This document shows, one piece after another, positions 51,254 to 60,299 of a stretch of 64,000 nucleotides of DNA; position 1 is the first letter of the stretch; every line of letters begins with the position of its first letter. Made by a program: the position numbers and the translations under genes. The DNA lies in NCBI RefSeq assembly GCF_016907895.1, contig NZ_JAFBCV010000009.1, positions 1 through 64,000 on the forward strand, in the 5' to 3' direction. This stretch comes from Shouchella xiaoxiensis. GTDB lineage: Bacteria; Bacillota; Bacilli; Bacillales; Bacillaceae_D. The notes beneath the pieces were generated by a model, which did not search any database, was not told the DNA's origin, and was given only the letters and a program-made list of their open reading frames with translations.

Positions 51254-52554
51254 TTATTTTCTGCCCCTTCCATAAAAAACTGATATAGATTTGAAAACGT
51301 ATTTTTAGTACCAAATGCACCGGCTTTCGTAATGGCATACGTGTCTTGATATTTTCCGGGAAATTGAGCAACCGGAATACCGGGTTCAAATTCATCGAGC
51401 AAGCGGAGTTCATCGATGTTCATTCGACTGCAAAGTGCTTTTGCCGTGTCTCCGCCTGTCATAATGACCGCTTGGAATGAGAAATCTTCCATAAGTGCTT
51501 CACCGACAACAGCTAGCACATTAACAATGCGTTTTGCAAGAACGTGGAGAGAGAGCTGTTCTTCTTTAGCATAGGCGTAAACGGCATCAATTTCTGCGCG
51601 TGTTGTACCAGAATAAATAACGGGGATCTGTTTATTGGCTAGAGCATGGCGCGCTTCCATGATCAGTCGCTCATATTCACGGGCCTGCACATAAGGATCT
51701 TCGTTAACCGCTTTGCTTGCATCAAGGCGAATTCCAACCGTCTCATTGTGTTGCAATAAACGCGACACCTGTTGCTTGCTCATATCACTCATGCTACCAA
51801 CAAGATAAAGAATGGGATCAGCGCCGTAGTTTGAACGAATGAAAGGCTTGTTCTTACCCGAGATAGATTGTGTAAGCGCTTCGGATAATCCAGCTGAACC
51901 TGCTAGCAGGATGCGTTGGTCTTGAGATTCTGTAAAAGCAGCAATCTTTGTCAGTGTGTCAGGTGCACTAGCGTCACAGATAAAGACAGCTGGACGACCG
52001 CTTTTTGTTTTGTTAAACCAGTTTTGAATGTCAACAGCGTCCTTAGCCCAAATGGATTCAGGAACGACAGTCATCGAGCCTTTGAACTGTAGACCAACAT
52101 GGTCACGTATAGCGGAGTGCTTCACAGGATCGGCTTCATTCTGCGCAAATTCAGTCTCTCCAATTGGCTGTCCGTTTACATAGAGTATCCCATTATTGAC
52201 AGTTCGTTTATTTGGCAAGAAGGTAGGTGCAAGCAAGACATAGTCTGGCTCGCACGCTTCGATCATTGCTTCAAGTTCAGCACCTACGTTTCCGCGCAGG
52301 GTTGAATCGACTTTTTTAAATATAACGTTTGGTGCAAATTGATTAAGCTTGTCCATTGCGTGGTGAATGGCTTCTTTAGCTTTAGATGGTTCAAGTGCTC
52401 GTGAATTAGTATCCACAATGACTGCATCAGCACTTGTTGCGTCATTTCCGCCACCATTAAGCCAGACAACGGTGTCTAAACCTGCTTTAGCGAGCTGGAC
52501 ACCGCTATCATTCGCCCCAGTTAAATCATCTGCAATAATAGCAATCTCCATCAT
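51250..52554 (-). CDS. Four-carbon acid sugar kinase (DUF1537), DtnK-like
   Basis: A 434-residue DUF1537 kinase. The N-terminal substrate domain opens with IAIIADDLTGANDSGVQLAKAG, a signature of the family, and includes FKKVDSTLRGNVGAE; the C-terminal ATP domain has MTGGDTAKALC and FGTKNTF. DUF1537 proteins phosphorylate D-threonate, D-erythronate or related acids at C4. It is central in the operon permease-kinase-dehydrogenase. AAGGAG precedes a double ATG. Confidence 0.88.
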   Translation of the reverse strand: MMEIAIIADDLTGANDSGVQLAKAGLDTVVWLNGGGNDATSADAVIVDTNSRALEPSKAKEAIHHAMDKLNQFAPNVIFKKVDSTLRGNVGAELEAMIEACEPDYVLLAPTFLPNKRTVNNGILYVNGQPIGETEFAQNEADPVKHSAIRDHVGLQFKGSMTVVPESIWAKDAVDIQNWFNKTKSGRPAVFICDASAPDTLTKIAAFTESQDQRILLAGSAGLSEALTQSISGKNKPFIRSNYGADPILYLVGSMSDMSKQQVSRLLQHNETVGIRLDASKAVNEDPYVQAREYERLIMEARHALANKQIPVIYSGTTRAEIDAVYAYAKEEQLSLHVLAKRIVNVLAVVGEALMEDFSFQAVIMTGGDTAKALCSRMNIDELRLLDEFEPGIPVAQFPGKYQDTYAITKAGAFGTKNTFSNLYQFFMEGAENK

Positions 52555-52563
52555 ACATTCTCC

Positions 52564-53556
52564 TTACATTTCCGTTTGTTGCTTTGCTTCCTCAGGCAGC
52601 TGCCCTTTCTTCTCAAGTCGTTTAGCTAGAAAACCGACGAAGATTGGAAGCAAGATTGCTGTTGTTACAACACTTGCTGCAACTTGGACAGTCGCAAGTT
52701 CAACATTGTAGGCAAAAGCTGAGCTTGCTGCTGCAATTGCTGCTGGTGTAGCAACCGCATTCCCTGCAGTTGATCCTTCAGCTGCACCAACGAGGGGATT
52801 CCATTTAAACAATTTAAAGATCCAGTAACCGGTGATTCCAGTAACGAATACAACCATCACACCAAGAACAATACCTGGTAAGCCGCCTTCGATAATAGAT
52901 GCAAAACTAATATTCATTCCAAGTGCAAAGGCGAAGAATGGAATGAGCATGTCGCTTCCTTTGCCAAGAAATGTGCGCATGTCTTCATCGATGTTACCGA
53001 GGATAAATCCAATGACAATTGGGAGAAGAACACCAATAAATGCTGTAATTGAGAAATAACCACTTTGAACGCCCATTGCACCGACTAAAGAGAGCGTTAG
53101 CATTGTAAATAAAGGACCGTCGTTCATGGCAAGTACTGAATAGGCTGCTTTATCTTCGCCTTTACCGTACTGCCCTGCTAGCGCTACATAAAGTCCACCA
53201 TTTGAATTGGTCATTGCCGCGATAACAGCAATAGGTGCTAAACCAAGGAATAACCCTTCTGGTCCACCGGCTAATAGATAGATGATAGCACCAACGGCTC
53301 CTCCAAAAATCCATTTCACCATGAGTAACGTAGCACCTTTACCAAAAGAAACGCCAAAGCTTCGAACATTAATCTGGGAACCTGCGCACAATAAGAATAG
53401 TGCAATTAACGTTGTGGCTCCATCAACGAAGAGTGCTTGCGTAAAGTTTCCAATTCGCAGCATGTCCGGTGCTATTGTATTTATCAAGGCACCAATTAGT
53501 AAGGGGACAACCATCATCCCGCCTGGAATCTTTTCTACTGATTGTTTTAACTTCAT
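52564..53556 (-). CDS. KdgT-family sugar acid permease
   Basis: A 330-residue membrane carrier of the 2-keto-3-deoxygluconate permease family, with about ten hydrophobic spans (MMVVPLLIGALINTIAP, GGLYVALAGQYGKGEDKAAY, GSTAGNAVATPAAIA). I use ATG 53556, which has GAGAAGG 7 bases upstream, rather than the ATG eight codons earlier. It is the first gene of the operon and presumably imports the acid sugar that the kinase phosphorylates. Confidence 0.85.
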   Translation of the reverse strand: MKLKQSVEKIPGGMMVVPLLIGALINTIAPDMLRIGNFTQALFVDGATTLIALFLLCAGSQINVRSFGVSFGKGATLLMVKWIFGGAVGAIIYLLAGGPEGLFLGLAPIAVIAAMTNSNGGLYVALAGQYGKGEDKAAYSVLAMNDGPLFTMLTLSLVGAMGVQSGYFSITAFIGVLLPIVIGFILGNIDEDMRTFLGKGSDMLIPFFAFALGMNISFASIIEGGLPGIVLGVMVVFVTGITGYWIFKLFKWNPLVGAAEGSTAGNAVATPAAIAAASSAFAYNVELATVQVAASVVTTAILLPIFVGFLAKRLEKKGQLPEEAKQQTEM

Positions 53557-53611
53557 GAGTATACCTTCTCTCTGTTTCATTTTTCAACACTAAAATAAAT
53601 AGGGTATAAAA

Positions 53612-53625
53612 TAATATCGCTTACA
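53612..53625. promoter_or_regulatory. Candidate cre site before the threonate operon
   Basis: On the minus strand TGTAAGCGATATTA fits the CcpA consensus with one mismatch. It lies between the presumed -10 (TATTAT) and the permease gene. Confidence 0.5.
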
Positions 53626-53670
53626 AAACGAATAATACGCTTTCTTTTTAAAAAAACAAGTAATACTAAA

Positions 53671-53697
53671 AATAACGTTGCATAATGCAACGTTATT
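53671..53697. promoter_or_regulatory. 27-base palindromic operator
   Basis: AATAACGTTGCAT and ATGCAACGTTATT flank a single central A: a perfect palindrome with 13-base arms. It lies just upstream of a candidate sigma-A promoter (TTGTTT, 16 bases, TATTAT on the minus strand) of the permease-kinase-dehydrogenase operon, and downstream of the PrpR-like regulator gene, its likely binder. Confidence 0.75.
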
Positions 53698-53771
53698 AGC
53701 TGGTTTTATTCTTTTAAATTATCTGTAGTATTACCAAGATTAAATTAGGTAATGCGGCAGGAGCTAAATCT

Positions 53772-55364
53772 TTATTTTAATTTCCTCCAGAGGGTTGTTC
53801 GATTAATCTGTAAGCGTTCCGCCGCTTTAGATTGATTAAAGTCTTCTTCAGCAAGAACATGTTTAATTATGTCTTTTTCAATTTCTTCAAGCGATTTATG
53901 AAGGGAAATAAAGTGGTTGCTCGTTTCAGATAACGTAATATGTGGCTGGATCGATGATTTCACTAGAGAAAATACATATTCTATTAGCCATTCGTACCGC
54001 TTTAATGCGATTTCAGGTAATTCACCTCGGTAGCCAATCACTTGCTTTCCGTACAATTGGTTCGCTTCGCCAATCAATTTCCTGACAAATTGATCCCATT
54101 CTTTCTCGCGCTCAATCAAAGAGGGAAGTTGAATGGGATAGAGTTGATCATCAGTTGTCAGAAGAAATTTACTATGAATAACTACAGGCTCTGAAAAAGC
54201 CTCTATTGTTTGCAATACGTGAGTCTGTTCTGTTTCTGCAAGAGCATCTATATTCCTAATGAATAGCGGAATGGTCGAATAGTCAATCGGTGAATGTTCA
54301 AGCAGGTTTAGGGCATCAATTACTTGCGCGTGTTTAGGTAATAGTGCTTTTGCTAGAACCTCTTCCCCTGATCCTTCCAGTCCATTAATAAGAATTCCTT
54401 TATAGTTTGTCGCTTCATTAAACGATTGAATTAAGGGCTCGTTTCGTCCGAGTACAAACGATAAGCTGAGGTGTTTTGTTTGGATCTGGCCGATTTTTAA
54501 TGGATTGGATTGATTGGTCTTGAGGATGGAGACATAAATCATTTTTTCGTTTTCGTGCGTGAATGGTTTAATTTGAAGCTGGATATATGCATCTTTTGAG
54601 AGTATAACAGTCGAGCTAATTTCCTGCTTCAGCAAGGCTTTTGCTTTACGAATAAACCGTTCAAGCGTTGTTTGATCATATGTATGGATAAAGTGCGGGC
54701 TTTTCTTTAAGACATGTCCATTCCGGTTCATAATGAAGAACATTTCATTTGATTGCTCAAAAGCACGTTGTAATAACGCCTCGTTGCTGTCTTTTTGAAT
54801 CATGGAGGCTCCAAGTAAATCAGCTTGCTCAAGTGCCGTGTGAACAGATTCTTCACCAGAGGTAATTAAGATTCCATCGAGGCCATGTTTTTTTGCAAGA
54901 TTTATTGTGATGACGTCTCCGACGATAATTCTACGTCCAATTGACTTTGCCTGAAGAATGGCCGGCTCTACCTGCTCAGCTGACGTAACGGCTGTAATGG
55001 GAATGGTTGTCTGAATGAGCTCTGATATTTTGTTGAAGTTATGTGAGATGTTCTCAAATGCAATAATTTCCGTGTGATCGGACTCGGCCTGAAAAAGCAA
55101 AATCATTCGTAAAATATCGTAACCGGATATGGGAATTTCAATAACTGGTTTGGTCGTATAAGTACGGATCACATTAGCCGTACCACCACGGCTTATAAAC
55201 AGGTCTGTATCTGCTTCAATCCCTGATGTTAAAAGAGGAACCGAATCTTGTAAATCGGCAACATGAACATCAATAGAAAGCTTGTGAAATTCTGGACTAA
55301 TCCTTTTCGTTATTTCAACTAGCCCTTCATAAGGTGCGATAATGGTTACTTTTATTTTCTTCAC
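53772..55364 (-). CDS. PrpR-like Fis-type regulator with degenerate AAA+ domain
   Basis: A 530-residue regulator. The N-terminal PrpR_N effector domain (about 1-165: ISRGGTANVIR, VIEIPISGYDILR) is followed by a PAS-like region (about 200-300), a central domain in the position of a sigma-54 AAA+ ATPase (about 305-430) and a Fis HTH (AEEDFNQSKAAERLQINRTTLWRKLK). The central domain reads ILINGLEGSGEEVLAKAL where Walker A should be, so the Lys is lost, and no GAFTGA loop is seen. It therefore probably does not activate sigma-54; a sigma-A promoter next to the palindromic operator agrees. GTG start after GGAGGG. It probably senses the acid sugar used by the adjacent operon. Confidence 0.85.
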   Translation of the reverse strand: MKKIKVTIIAPYEGLVEITKRISPEFHKLSIDVHVADLQDSVPLLTSGIEADTDLFISRGGTANVIRTYTTKPVIEIPISGYDILRMILLFQAESDHTEIIAFENISHNFNKISELIQTTIPITAVTSAEQVEPAILQAKSIGRRIIVGDVITINLAKKHGLDGILITSGEESVHTALEQADLLGASMIQKDSNEALLQRAFEQSNEMFFIMNRNGHVLKKSPHFIHTYDQTTLERFIRKAKALLKQEISSTVILSKDAYIQLQIKPFTHENEKMIYVSILKTNQSNPLKIGQIQTKHLSLSFVLGRNEPLIQSFNEATNYKGILINGLEGSGEEVLAKALLPKHAQVIDALNLLEHSPIDYSTIPLFIRNIDALAETEQTHVLQTIEAFSEPVVIHSKFLLTTDDQLYPIQLPSLIEREKEWDQFVRKLIGEANQLYGKQVIGYRGELPEIALKRYEWLIEYVFSLVKSSIQPHITLSETSNHFISLHKSLEEIEKDIIKHVLAEEDFNQSKAAERLQINRTTLWRKLK

Positions 55365-55592
55365 CTGTTACCCTCCATACGTTACTTTTCACTTTGACAG
55401 TACCACTTTCGAGAGGTGAAAACAATCTATTGGACATAATCGAATAGAGGCCGATCTAAATGAAATTTAATAACTGATATGAAAATAAAATATTGACTAA
55501 ATATTTTAAAAAGAGGGTAATATACTTATCATTGTAGGAATAATTCAAATTTTGATAGGTGGAAAACTTGAAAAAGAAAGAGGGCGATATGG

Positions 55593-56948
55593 GTGAACAA
55601 AGATCAACAAATGGCTTCTGACATTATTAAGCATATCGGTGGAAAAAAGAATATTCTCAAACTAACAAACTGTATGACCCGCGTTCGAATTGCTGCAAAA
55701 AATGACGGTCTTGTTAATCAAGAAAAGCTCAAGAAAATTGATGGAGTAATGGGCGTTGTAGCAGATGATACGTGGCAAATTGTTGTCGGACCAGGCACAG
55801 TTAATGCCGTTACAGCGGAAATAAGAGGGATGATTGGTTCGCAAGAAAGCAGCTCATTTGAAGAGACAGCTGCGGCAGACCGGGACGAGCGCAAGCGAAA
55901 AAACAAAACGCCTGTTAAACAGTTTTTACGCAGAATTGGAAACATCTTCATTCCCTTAATTCCGGGTCTTGTCGCATCTGGAATTATTAACGGGGTTGCT
56001 CAATTCATTATAAATACGGGTGTGCAGGCAGAAGATCATACTTGGCTCCAGCTGATGACCATTCTTGGCGGCGGATTATTTACGTACTTAGCAATCATGG
56101 TCGGATGGAATACGGCAAAAGAATTTGGCGGTACGCCGGTACTAGGCGCGATAGCCGGGATGTTTATCTTTAACCCCGCACTTGAGCAAGTGACGATTTT
56201 TGGTGAAGCCTTACAGCCAGGACGGGGTGGTTTATTCGGTGTTATCTTTGCAGCCTGGCTGATGGTCTTTTTTGAGCGTCATATTCGAAAGATTATTCCG
56301 CGATCGGTTGATATTATCTTTACATCACTGTTTACCGTTCTAATTGTAGGCGTCCTATCGATTTATGCCATTATGCCTGTTGCTGGTGTACTTGCAGAAG
56401 GAATTACATCAGGGATTAACGCTGTATTGAGCTTTGGCGGTCCGCTTGCGGGTGCATTGATGGCAGGATTCTTCTTACCGCTCGTCATGGTCGGTCTGCA
56501 CCACGGATTAACACCTATTCATGCGGAGTTAATAAATGCATTTGATTTCACAACCTTGCTGCCAATTCTCGCAATGGCAGGAGCAGGTCAGGTCGGTGCA
56601 GCCATTGCCATATTTACAAAAACACGGAATCAGCGTCTACGCAACATTATAAAAGGTGGCCTTCCCGTTGGCTTTCTCGGTATTGGTGAACCGTTGTTGT
56701 ATGGTGTGACGCTCCCGCTAGGTCGTCCGTTTATTACAGCGAGTATGGGTGCAGCAATTGGTGGAGCCGTGCAGGCGATGTTTTCAACAGGTGCTCTTGG
56801 CATTGGAGTTTCCGGTTTATCTCTAACACCGCTCATTGCAGAAGGCAAATACCTGAACTATTTGATTGGTATCGGTCTCGCCTACTTATTTGGTTTTATC
56901 TTTACGTATCTATTTGGTTTTAAAGATGAGATGGCAAAGGATATTTAA
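55593..56948 (+). CDS. murP: PTS EIIBC, MurNAc-type (glucose superfamily)
   Basis: A 451-residue PTS permease. The EIIB domain has the phospho-Cys in LTNCMTRVRI (Cys27) and GVMGVVADDTWQIVVGPG; the EIIC part begins near residue 110 and includes GLHHGLTPIHAELI and FLGIGEPLLYGVTLP. It lacks EIIA, so it relies on the glucose-type EIIA. Starts with GTG behind AAAGAGGG. Followed 18 bases later by MupG, which fits import of N-acetylmuramic acid or a MurNAc-GlcNAc disaccharide. Sucrose or trehalose relatives are less likely given the neighbour. Confidence 0.85.
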   Translation: MNKDQQMASDIIKHIGGKKNILKLTNCMTRVRIAAKNDGLVNQEKLKKIDGVMGVVADDTWQIVVGPGTVNAVTAEIRGMIGSQESSSFEETAAADRDERKRKNKTPVKQFLRRIGNIFIPLIPGLVASGIINGVAQFIINTGVQAEDHTWLQLMTILGGGLFTYLAIMVGWNTAKEFGGTPVLGAIAGMFIFNPALEQVTIFGEALQPGRGGLFGVIFAAWLMVFFERHIRKIIPRSVDIIFTSLFTVLIVGVLSIYAIMPVAGVLAEGITSGINAVLSFGGPLAGALMAGFFLPLVMVGLHHGLTPIHAELINAFDFTTLLPILAMAGAGQVGAAIAIFTKTRNQRLRNIIKGGLPVGFLGIGEPLLYGVTLPLGRPFITASMGAAIGGAVQAMFSTGALGIGVSGLSLTPLIAEGKYLNYLIGIGLAYLFGFIFTYLFGFKDEMAKDI

Positions 56949-56966
56949 AAAGATGGTGGGGTTTAT

Positions 56967-58025
56967 ATGGTGAAGCTAGGTGTATCGGTTTATCTGAATC
57001 AATCATTTAAAGAGCAGAGAGACTATTTGCAGACAGTCTATGAAAATGGTTTTACTTTGCTGTTCACTTCTCTGCATATTCCTGAAGAGGATGCATCTCT
57101 TTATGCAGGTCGTTTAAAAGAAGTAGCGCGTTTTGCCAAGCAGCAGCAAATGGAGCTTATATGCGATGTGTCACCTCAATCGCTCAAGTATTTAATGATT
57201 GATGAAGATGAGATCATAGAGTTGCTGGATTGGGGTGTGACGGGGCTGCGAATCGATTATGGCTTCTCCCCCGAAGTAGTTGCTACTATTTCAACAAAGA
57301 TGACCGTTATTTTAAATGCAAGTACGCTACATGAAGAGGACATACAGACCTTGCTTGAAGCAGGAGTAAACCAAAATCATCTAGAAGTTGGTCATAATTT
57401 CTATCCAAGACCGGAGACGGGGCTTGGCCGAGCTACGTTTCAACAGGCAAATAAGCTCTTTCGAGAAAAAGGATTTTCAGTAATGGCTTTTGTTCCAGGA
57501 GACAACCCAAGAGGACCACTATTCAAACAGTTACCAACGTTAGAGGATCATCGGGATTGGTCTCCATTTGCTGCCTTTATAGATCTGTTCAAAGGTGAGT
57601 CTGTTGATACCGTTATTATCGGGGACATTGGCTTATCAGCTGAAAGTTTGGAACAGTTCCGGCTTTATGCGGAAGAAGACGTCATTGTATTGCGGGCGAA
57701 AGCAATGAATTACAACGAGGAGATTCCCGAAATCCATTGGAACCGGAATGACGTAGCACGAGATGTATTAAGGTCGGCAAAATCAAGATCGCTTAATTTA
57801 ACTCGTTCAGTCGATGTGATTCCACTTCATACGGCAGCTCGTCCAATAGGAACGGTTACGATCGATAACAATCGCTACGGCCGTTATCAAGGAGAGGTGC
57901 AGATAACAAAAACAGACCTGCCAGCTGATGAGAAAGTAAATGTTGTTGGCCATGTAGTGGAGGATGATTTAGCGTTGCTTCCTTATATAGAAGGTGGGCA
58001 GAAGTGGATGTTTAAATGGGTGTAG
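56967..58025 (+). CDS. mupG: 6-phospho-N-acetylmuramidase (DUF871)
   Basis: A 352-residue DUF871/GH170 protein. The N-terminal TIM-barrel part (KLGVSVYLNQSFKEQRDYL, LFTSLHIPEED, GLRIDYGFSPE) and the C-terminal cyclophilin-like domain (RPIGTVTIDNNRYGRYQGEVQI) are complete. MupG cleaves MurNAc-6P-GlcNAc delivered by the PTS to MurNAc-6P and GlcNAc during cell-wall recycling. It shares an operon with the EIIBC gene. The etherase MurQ and regulator MurR that usually accompany it are not in this window. Confidence 0.88.
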   Translation: MVKLGVSVYLNQSFKEQRDYLQTVYENGFTLLFTSLHIPEEDASLYAGRLKEVARFAKQQQMELICDVSPQSLKYLMIDEDEIIELLDWGVTGLRIDYGFSPEVVATISTKMTVILNASTLHEEDIQTLLEAGVNQNHLEVGHNFYPRPETGLGRATFQQANKLFREKGFSVMAFVPGDNPRGPLFKQLPTLEDHRDWSPFAAFIDLFKGESVDTVIIGDIGLSAESLEQFRLYAEEDVIVLRAKAMNYNEEIPEIHWNRNDVARDVLRSAKSRSLNLTRSVDVIPLHTAARPIGTVTIDNNRYGRYQGEVQITKTDLPADEKVNVVGHVVEDDLALLPYIEGGQKWMFKWV

Positions 58026-58125
58026 GAGAAGCAGAGAATTCTGCTTCTTTTTGAGTCAATAGAGGATTGTAGGAGAGCAAACACGAAGTAAACCGATAAC
58101 GTTTTGCAGAAGTGGAGAGGATGAC

Positions 58126-58539
58126 GTGTTAAAAGGACTTTTCTGGGTGCTATTGCCGACAATTGTTACGGGTATTCTAGTGTCTAGTTACTTCTTTATT
58201 AACTCATGTAACAACTTCTTAAGGTCGTCTCTTGTTGAGGCTCAAATAGACTCGATTACGGTGCATGGAGATGATGGTTCTGTATTAATTACGGATGAGG
58301 ATCAGTTGAACAAGATGGTCCGCAGCATCAACCGCTGTCCACGCCAAAGCACGGCAGAGATGAGTTTTGCTGACCCCGGTAATCAAAAAATGATTCTTAC
58401 CTATCCGAACGATATAACGGAAGAAATCGTTTATTATGGAGAAGAGCAGATGCAAATCATTTATGATGGTTATTTGATTCGAACGAATTGGAGTCTTTTG
58501 GAGATTGGAATGAATGAGAAAGATATAGCCTATTATTGA
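58126..58539 (+). CDS. Small membrane-anchored protein, unknown
   Basis: A 137-residue protein with one N-terminal membrane helix (GLFWVLLPTIVTGILVSSYFF) and an outward or soluble acidic domain resembling the short DUF5301-like Bacillus proteins (DEDQLNKMVRSINRC, MILTYPND, YGEEQMQIIYDGYLIRT). GTG start after GGAGAGG. It lies 27 bases before the MerR gene and may be co-transcribed. Function unknown. Confidence 0.6.
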   Translation: MLKGLFWVLLPTIVTGILVSSYFFINSCNNFLRSSLVEAQIDSITVHGDDGSVLITDEDQLNKMVRSINRCPRQSTAEMSFADPGNQKMILTYPNDITEEIVYYGEEQMQIIYDGYLIRTNWSLLEIGMNEKDIAYY

Positions 58540-58566
58540 TGATAAGAAAGGAGCTATTGCTTTAAA

Positions 58567-59373
58567 TTGAAGAATACGTTTCAAACAAGTCAGCTATTAG
58601 AGATACTCGGTTTGTCGAGAGATGCACTCCGTTACTATGAAAATGTAGGGGTAATTAATCCACAAAAAAATGCTCTAAATCAATACAGACAATTTAATGA
58701 AGGTGATTTATATACGTTAATGGTTGTCGATTTCTATAAGAAAAGAAACGTGACGGTTAAAGAAGTGAAAGAGGTACAATCAGGAACAACGATAAAAGAA
58801 TTAGCCATATTATTTCAGCAGAAAAGCGATGAGTTAGAGGAGGAGATTATTAATCAGATGCACATGCTTGAAAAAATTAAAGCATCAAAGCTGTTCTGTG
58901 AGCGTGTCGATAACAACTTAAACAGATTTTCACTTAGGCAACTGCCAGCTTTTCAGAACGTTCAAGCGTTTTCTGATTTTAATGCTTTTCTGGAGTACCC
59001 AAGTATTCTAGAAAAAATAAATCATAATCGAGATGATCTTCTAAGTCGGATGGTAAGAGTTTATACATTTACGGATGATAAAATTACAGATTCAAAGATG
59101 TATCTGATGAAAGAGCATGGGGCAGATCAATTGAGTGGAGAAGTACTTGAACAACGATTTCCCTGTATGTATACAATTGTTGACGACAGCAGCAATGTGG
59201 ATACAGAAAAGGATAAGGAGCAAACTGTGTTTAAAGCGGCTTTGGCATGGGGCAAAAAAAAGGGATTTAAACCAAAAGGATCGGCGTTTGTGATAACTCG
59301 TTTAATAACGTATATGGATAAAAAAGAAAGATCTTTTTTAGAAGTGTATGTCCCAATTGAAGAGATTTCATAA
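58567..59373 (+). CDS. MerR-family regulator with large effector domain
   Basis: A 268-residue MerR-type regulator. The HTH (FQTSQLLEILGLSRDALRYYENVGVI) and the long coiled-coil (about 60-115) are followed by a C-terminal domain that looks like a GyrI/BmrR-type ligand-binding domain (FPCMYTIVDDS, FLEVYVPIEEIS). The TTG start is the only option in this frame, although AAAGGAG lies rather far (13 bases). It probably controls the adjacent CPBP gene through the 19-base-spaced promoter at 59383. Ligand unknown. Confidence 0.8.
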   Translation: MKNTFQTSQLLEILGLSRDALRYYENVGVINPQKNALNQYRQFNEGDLYTLMVVDFYKKRNVTVKEVKEVQSGTTIKELAILFQQKSDELEEEIINQMHMLEKIKASKLFCERVDNNLNRFSLRQLPAFQNVQAFSDFNAFLEYPSILEKINHNRDDLLSRMVRVYTFTDDKITDSKMYLMKEHGADQLSGEVLEQRFPCMYTIVDDSSNVDTEKDKEQTVFKAALAWGKKKGFKPKGSAFVITRLITYMDKKERSFLEVYVPIEEIS

Positions 59374-59382
59374 AAAAAATAA

Positions 59383-59413
59383 TTGACCCGGGTGTAACAC
59401 CATCGTTTACTGT
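59383..59413 (+). promoter_or_regulatory. MerR-type promoter with 19-base spacer
   Basis: TTGACC (59383-59388), exactly 19 bases, TACTGT (59408-59413), with the palindrome GGTGT-A-ACACC inside the spacer. The overlong spacer with internal symmetry is the hallmark of promoters activated by MerR-type DNA distortion. Confidence 0.8.
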
Positions 59414-59446
59414 AAAACCATTGGTTTAGAAGGATGGTGGGGTTAG

Positions 59447-60223
59447 TTGAAGAAAAACATCGTGATTTATTTTATTTGGACCTATGTGACGCTGTATTTG
59501 TTTTTGCTTGCTATTGGAGTGACAATGCTTGTAGCAGATACTCCGTGGTTAATCGAAATTGGGATTGTTCTCTCATCTTGGTCAGCTACATTCGTTTTTA
59601 TTATGATGTTTCGCAGAATTTATCCAAACACTAAGTTTTTGGTCTTCTTAAAAAGTTTATTTAAAAATAGAGTACGCCTTTCTCTTATTCTAATAATCAT
59701 TGGAATTCAAAGTAGTTTATTAATCGGCGTTCTAGTAAGTGTGTATTTAATATGGGATGTACCGATTTATGAGCAAGTTGTAAGTTCTGGACCAGCACTG
59801 CTCCTTTTATTTGCCTACAATCTAATTTTAGGTCCATTAGGTGAAGAAATTGGTTGGCGTGGTTTTGTTTTAAACGAGCTGCAAAAGAAACATAGTCCTT
59901 TAATGTCAGCACTGCTTATTGGTATTGTTTGGGGGTTTTGGCATACGCCACTATGGTTTATGTCTGGTTACAGTGGAATGGCATTAATGCAATATTGTCT
60001 TTCCTTTTTAAGTGGAATTATAGCCGTATCAATTATAATAACGGCGTGTTACAACTTAAGTAATAATTTAACTGTTCCTATTCTCATTCACCAACTCTTT
60101 AATTTTTCCTTAGCGATTCAGATTGGTGATATTCTTCCTATCTTGACGGTAACTTCGGTTCTTTATGTTGTAACAGCTGTACTATTTGTTCTTGTTAACT
60201 ATAAAAAGTGCTTATTAAAATAA
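59447..60223 (+). CDS. CPBP-family intramembrane metalloprotease
   Basis: A 258-residue protein with about seven membrane spans. The CPBP (Abi) motifs are complete: EEIGWRGFVL (E133, E134, R138) and WHTPLWF, with further ACYNLSNN and LIHQLFN. TTG start behind AAGGATGGTGGGG. Such proteins are CAAX-type proteases involved in peptide maturation, bacteriocin immunity or envelope stress. Its MerR-type promoter suggests induction by a small molecule. Confidence 0.88.
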   Translation: MKKNIVIYFIWTYVTLYLFLLAIGVTMLVADTPWLIEIGIVLSSWSATFVFIMMFRRIYPNTKFLVFLKSLFKNRVRLSLILIIIGIQSSLLIGVLVSVYLIWDVPIYEQVVSSGPALLLLFAYNLILGPLGEEIGWRGFVLNELQKKHSPLMSALLIGIVWGFWHTPLWFMSGYSGMALMQYCLSFLSGIIAVSIIITACYNLSNNLTVPILIHQLFNFSLAIQIGDILPILTVTSVLYVVTAVLFVLVNYKKCLLK

Positions 60224-60299
60224 AGTAACCAATTTCCTCCTGCTTAATTCTATGCTATTGTCATAATATTAAGGCATAAAAACACAAGGGGTGCTTTGA

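Noticed and set aside
53581-53670. Sigma-54 promoter for the threonate operon
   Set aside because: Searched because of the PrpR-like regulator; no GG-N10-GC element with TGGCA/TTGC was found.
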